Assembly (NCBI GenBank): GCA_012974475.1
Contig: JAAXQD010000199.1
Span: 1-10,031, forward strand
DNA from: Desulfobacterales bacterium
GTDB taxonomy: Bacteria > Desulfobacterota > Desulfobacteria > Desulfobacterales > UBA11574
Direction of reading: 5' to 3'
DNA length: 10,031 nt
Shown piece by piece: positions 7,075 to 10,031 of this stretch (its first letter is position 1; every line of letters starts with the position of its first letter). A program made the translations under genes and the position numbers. Under the pieces are notes generated by a model, which was given only the letters and a program-made list of their open reading frames with translations, did no database searches and was not told where the DNA came from.

Positions 7075-7824
7075 CTATAGTACTGCAAAAACCGGTTTAC
7101 TGTCTTCCATCCCTGTAAACTCGACCTTGTTTGTCTTTTCCAGATCTGCCAGAAGGTAGGATATTCGTTCAAGGTCAAGTCCGATTTTTTCGTTGATATC
7201 TCTAACGGAAGTGCTTCCATCTTTAACGGCTTGATAAATCAAATTTTTCTGATATTCTCTTTCGAGCACCGCATCAAGAACCGATTCAAAGGTCTCTGTA
7301 TCCCACTTGCGGCCATACACATCCCCGTCGGTGGTAATCTTGACTTCTTTTCCGACCATCCACCTCAATGTTTCTCCGGCAAGGGTCATTTCCGCTGCAG
7401 CCAGTTCAGAGCTTAAGGCTTTCGGATCAAATTTACCCTGGGATTTGACCGATTCCGTAACCGTGGTAACCACCTCCACAAACCGTTGGGCTTCTGCGGA
7501 TGACACCCACGCCAGATGCAGCCGATCTTTCCCGATACCGGAGATTTCAAAAAGTTTTTGAGTTAAACGGATCTTTTTTTCGGCCTGTACATTACCTTCC
7601 AGGTAATGGCAATCACCGAAATGTCACCCGGCCACCAGTACGCCGTCGCATCCGTCCTTAAATGCTTCCAGGACGAACAGCGGATCGACTCTGCCCGAAC
7701 ACATGACGCGCACCGTTCTGATATTGGGTGGATACTGCAAGCGTGAAACCCCGGCCAGATCAGCCCCCGCGTAAGCACACCAGTTGCACAAAAAAGCAAC
7801 GATTCTTGGCTCAAAATTCCCCAT
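7075..7824 (-). CDS. mvhD: MvhD-type iron-sulfur subunit, copy 1, extended, selenoprotein (Sec67)
   Basis: [2Fe-2S] electron-transfer partner of HdrA, 249 residues with the UGA at 7624-7626 read as Sec67. Residues 1-125 are a normal MvhD: FLCNWCAYAGADLAG (Cys13, Cys16), RVMCSGRVDP (Cys42), LVAGUHFGDCHYLEGN (Sec67, Cys72). Families usually have GCHPGDCHY at this place, and Sec here is known in VhuD of Methanococcus-type methanogens. About 120 extra residues follow; the last 55 (195-249, from NLIYQAVKDGSTSVRDINEK to the end) look like a winged-helix fold of the MarR/ArsR kind. The ATG is supported by AAGGTGA (7829-7835) 4 bases upstream. It ends in TAG, 86 bases before hdrA, and follows the upstream hdrA after 130 bases. 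The role of the extension is unknown; it may be a protein-docking rather than a DNA-binding unit. Confidence 0.92.
7590..7608 (-). promoter_or_regulatory. SECIS-like hairpin of MvhD copy 1 (Sec67)
   Basis: The minus strand reads CATTACC-TGGAA-GGTAATG, a perfect 7-bp stem with a 5-base loop containing GG. The loop starts 22 bases after the UGA, the same spacing as in hdrA and the HdrC-HdrB fusion. Confidence 0.82.
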
Positions 7825-7828
7825 TATA

Positions 7829-7835
7829 TCACCTT
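7829..7835 (-). promoter_or_regulatory. Ribosome-binding site of mvhD copy 1
   Basis: AAGGTGA on the minus strand lies 4 bases before ATG 7824. It fixes the start ahead of the UGA, so the ribosome must pass the UGA to make the rest of the protein. Confidence 0.7.
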
Positions 7836-7842
7836 ATCTTTA

Positions 7843-7943
7843 GAGGTTATGGGTTACGGATTATGGGCAATGGGAATGGATAATGAATCATAGCGTGAAG
7901 CAGAATTCCTTAACCGATACCCTTTTACCTCTTACCCCTTACC
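7843..7943. repeat. Seven-base-periodic imperfect inverted repeat
   Basis: In the 130-base gap before mvhD copy 1, the plus strand at 7843-7884 is built of GGTTATG/GGATTATGGG/GGAATGG units. The segment 7908-7943 is built of CTTACCCC/TTTACCTC units that are roughly the complement (compare GAGGTTATGGGTTACGG with GAGGTAAAAGGGTATCGG on opposite strands). The centre (7885-7907) is unique. It resembles the degenerate 'CCATTACCC' spacer repeats of many bacterial genomes. I see no promoter here. Confidence 0.5.
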
Positions 7944-7954
7944 TGTTTTATATG

Positions 7955-10031
7955 TTAAACCGCGGCACAAATCGAAGCGACAATTTGTGCATCCCGGAAA
8001 TGGAGCATATCGATGGCGATCTGTGGGCACGACGATGCACAAAGCCCACACCCCTTGCAGGACGCCGATATATTCTTTGCGCGATACCCTTTTCCTTCGA
8101 CCTCTTCCAACTCAATTGCATTAAACGCGCAAACCTCTGAGCAAAGCCCGCATCCGATACATTTTTCATCATCGATCTGGGATACCAGCGGTGAAACTTG
8201 GACAGAATCTTTTGCAAGTATTGTCGTCGCCCGGCTTGCAGCCGCCATGGCCTGGGCGATGCTCTCGTCAATAGCCTTTGGATAGTGGGCCAGTCCGCAC
8301 AGGAACATCCCATCGGTTGCGAAATCCACCGGTCTTAACTTGGCATGGGCCTCCATAAAAAAGTTTTCAGCATTGAGCGGAATTTTATAAAACTCCGAAA
8401 TTTTATCGTTTACGGCCGGTTCAATGGCGGTTGCCAGGTTTACAAGGTCTGCCTTTATTTGCAAATTCTTTTGCAGAATCGGATCAAAGACCTCCACCGC
8501 AAGGCCATCTTCTAATTCCGCAACTTTCGGCTTATTGTCCAGAGAATACCGGATAAAGAGAACCCCCATCTCCCTGGCCTTTTTGTAAAGGATCTCTTTT
8601 TCGCCGTAAGTTCGTATATCCCGATACAGAATGAACACGTCCTTGTCGGGGGTCTCTTCTTTGATAGAAATCGCCTGGGATATGGAGGCGGTGCAACAGA
8701 TCCTTGAACAATAAGGCCGATTGTCATCCCTTGACCCAACGCACTGGATAAATACGATGCTTTCAGCATCCTTTAATTTTTCGGGATCATGTTCCAGATC
8801 ATGCCAGCGGGTCACCCTTGAATTTTTTCCATATAGGTACTCATCCGTATCCGCGGCCTTACCGCCTGTTGCGACGATGGTCACCCCGTGTTCAACGGTT
8901 TTTGTTCCATTCCCATTGGCCACCTGGGTTTCAAAATTGCCCACAAATCCGGAAGCACCGACGACCTCGGCATCACACAATACTTGGATGTCAGGATGCT
9001 TCTCGACGTTATCCACCAGCCCGGCAAGGTATTCTTGGACATCATTCCCTTTCCAGGTCTTGGTTAGATCCCTTGCCGCCCCGCCGAGAACAGACGATCT
9101 TTCAACAAGGGTTGCAGGGAATCCCTGGTCGGCCAGACTCAAGGCAGCGGTCATTCCGGCCACACCGCCGCCGATCACCAGGGCCGATTTATCGATTTTT
9201 ACGGAAACAGCCGGAATCGGCTCCAACAAAGAGGCTCTGTTTACGGACATCCGAACCAGATCCTTGGATTTTTCCGTAGCGGCTTCCTTATCGTCCGAAT
9301 GGACCCAGGTACACTGGTTTCTGATGTTGGCCATATCAAACAGATATGCATTTAGGCCTGCGTTACGTAAAGTTTCCTGGAACAGCGGCTCATGGGTTCT
9401 GGGCGTACATGCCGCCACGACAATACGGTTTAATTTCTGCTCTTTGATAACCTCGACCATCGTGTCCTGAGTATCTTGGCTGCAAGTAAAGAGGTTTTCT
9501 TCCACATATTCGACATTGGGCAATCCCTTTGCATATTCGGCAATAGCAGGAACATCGGCAATGCCGCCGATATTGACGCCGCAATTACAGACAAAGATAC
9601 CGATACGCGGTGTTTCACCGGTGACATCATTTTCATCGGGAAATATCTTCTCTTTGACCAGAGATCCCCGGGCAGACGCCAGATTGACGCCGGTATTACA
9701 GGCTGCAGCACTGGCTTCCATCACAGACTCGGGGATATCTTTGGGTCCTTGAAACGCACCGCAAACGAATATACCGTCTCTGGATGTTGCAAAAGGTTGA
9801 AAATTCGTGGTTTCGCAGAAATTCCCTTCGGTGAGCTCAATGCTGAGATTATTGGCAAGATCGACCATTTCCGGGGATGTCTCCATACCTACGGACAGGA
9901 CGATCATATCGAATATTTCAGTTTTAAGTTCTCCGTTCTCGGTTACATATCGGACCTCAAGGTCATCGGTTCCGGGAACAGGATCTATGGTATGGACCCG
10001 GCTCCTGATGAAGCGAACCCCATGTTTGTCC
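7955..10031 (-). CDS. hdrA: Long HdrA flavin/iron-sulfur subunit, first copy, N terminus outside the window
   Basis: The C-terminal 691 residues of a second long HdrA, paralogous to the complete one and aligning with its residues from about 309 to the end. Visible are the last part of module 1 (DKHGVRF to GAFQGPKDIPESVMEASAAA) and the module-2 entry RIGIFVCNCGVNIGG. After these come the second dinucleotide fold ALVIGGGVAGMTAALSLADQ without ferredoxin insert, FIQCVGSRDD and YCSRICC. Two C-terminal [4Fe-4S] motifs end the protein: CIGCGLCSEVCAFNA, where Ala replaces the usual Pro after the fourth Cys, and CKGCGLCASSCPQ. It ends in TAA. About 308 residues, including the position equal to Sec59, lie beyond the right edge, so it cannot be seen whether this copy is also a selenoprotein. 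As first visible gene it pairs with mvhD copy 1, making two hdrA-mvhD pairs in the operon. Confidence 0.95.
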   Translation of the reverse strand, partial: DKHGVRFIRSRVHTIDPVPGTDDLEVRYVTENGELKTEIFDMIVLSVGMETSPEMVDLANNLSIELTEGNFCETTNFQPFATSRDGIFVCGAFQGPKDIPESVMEASAAACNTGVNLASARGSLVKEKIFPDENDVTGETPRIGIFVCNCGVNIGGIADVPAIAEYAKGLPNVEYVEENLFTCSQDTQDTMVEVIKEQKLNRIVVAACTPRTHEPLFQETLRNAGLNAYLFDMANIRNQCTWVHSDDKEAATEKSKDLVRMSVNRASLLEPIPAVSVKIDKSALVIGGGVAGMTAALSLADQGFPATLVERSSVLGGAARDLTKTWKGNDVQEYLAGLVDNVEKHPDIQVLCDAEVVGASGFVGNFETQVANGNGTKTVEHGVTIVATGGKAADTDEYLYGKNSRVTRWHDLEHDPEKLKDAESIVFIQCVGSRDDNRPYCSRICCTASISQAISIKEETPDKDVFILYRDIRTYGEKEILYKKAREMGVLFIRYSLDNKPKVAELEDGLAVEVFDPILQKNLQIKADLVNLATAIEPAVNDKISEFYKIPLNAENFFMEAHAKLRPVDFATDGMFLCGLAHYPKAIDESIAQAMAAASRATTILAKDSVQVSPLVSQIDDEKCIGCGLCSEVCAFNAIELEEVEGKGYRAKNISASCKGCGLCASSCPQIAIDMLHFRDAQIVASICAAV

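Noticed and set aside
2213..7824. The four UGA interruptions as pseudogenes or sequencing errors
   Set aside because: All four are UGA, never UAA or UAG. All keep frame, all fall at conserved Cys positions, all are followed by a GG-loop hairpin, and the sequence on both sides is well conserved family sequence.
2213..7824. UGA reassigned to Trp or Gly (alternative genetic code)
   Set aside because: Trp is encoded by TGG throughout, UGA occurs only once per gene at Cys positions, and hdrA ends with a UGA stop overlapping the next start.
8721..9470. Plus-strand open frame of 249 codons
   Set aside because: It lies antisense to the conserved HdrA module 2; Ser/Pro/Thr-rich low-complexity translation typical of a shadow frame.
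3971..10031. QmoA/QmoB rather than HdrA
   Set aside because: Qmo subunits share flavin folds with HdrA but lie with aprAB and qmoC. The RIGVFVCNCG entry motif, two MvhD genes and metFV point to an Hdr-MetFV module.

Overview
The window is almost wholly coding, and every credible gene lies on the minus strand, reading right to left as one operon. In transcription order: a long hdrA cut by the right edge; mvhD copy 1; a complete long hdrA; mvhD copy 2; an HdrC-HdrB (HdrD-like) iron-sulfur fusion; metV; metF. After metF come about 410 non-coding bases with a hairpin and two terminators. The gene set matches the MetFV-HdrABC-MvhD methylene-tetrahydrofolate reductase modules of the Wood-Ljungdahl pathway known from acetogens such as Moorella. 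Moderate G+C, duplicated long HdrA, selenocysteine use and TCATT-rich spacers suggest a Desulfobacterales-like sulfate reducer (Desulfobacterota/Deltaproteobacteria) that runs the pathway oxidatively or reversibly. This assignment is inference; there is no phylogenetic marker in the window.

The main observation is that four genes contain one in-frame UGA each, and each UGA sits where the family has a conserved cysteine. They are Sec67 of MvhD copy 1 (GUHFGDCHY), Sec59 of HdrA (DCAMUVISPK), Sec16 of MvhD copy 2 (FCCDYUGYSAADLAG) and Sec244 of the HdrC-HdrB fusion (NTEUGHELF). Each UGA is followed at once by a compact hairpin with a GG-containing apical loop that starts 20-22 bases after the UGA, as expected of bacterial SECIS elements. 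Conceptual translation that treats UGA as stop would split these four genes into eight apparent fragments. I annotate them as intact selenoprotein genes.

Two details stand out. The two MvhD paralogs align without gaps across their iron-sulfur core and carry Sec at reciprocal positions: copy 1 has Cys16/Sec67 and copy 2 has Sec16/Cys67. The HdrC-HdrB fusion has a complete second CCG domain, but its first CCG domain has lost nearly all cluster cysteines, and Sec244 stands at the last ligand position of that eroded motif.

Inferred working model: the HdrA/MvhD pairs form a flavin-based electron-transfer (possibly bifurcating or confurcating) core. The HdrC-HdrB fusion and the cysteine-rich MetV connect this core to MetF, which interconverts methylene- and methyl-tetrahydrofolate. 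No hydrogenase, formate dehydrogenase or NADH module is visible, so the partner electron donor or acceptor is unknown. No promoter is visible; it should lie beyond the right edge. The intergenic spaces contain ribosome-binding sites, a related spacer sequence before both hdrA and metV, and a 7-nt-periodic imperfect inverted repeat before mvhD copy 1.
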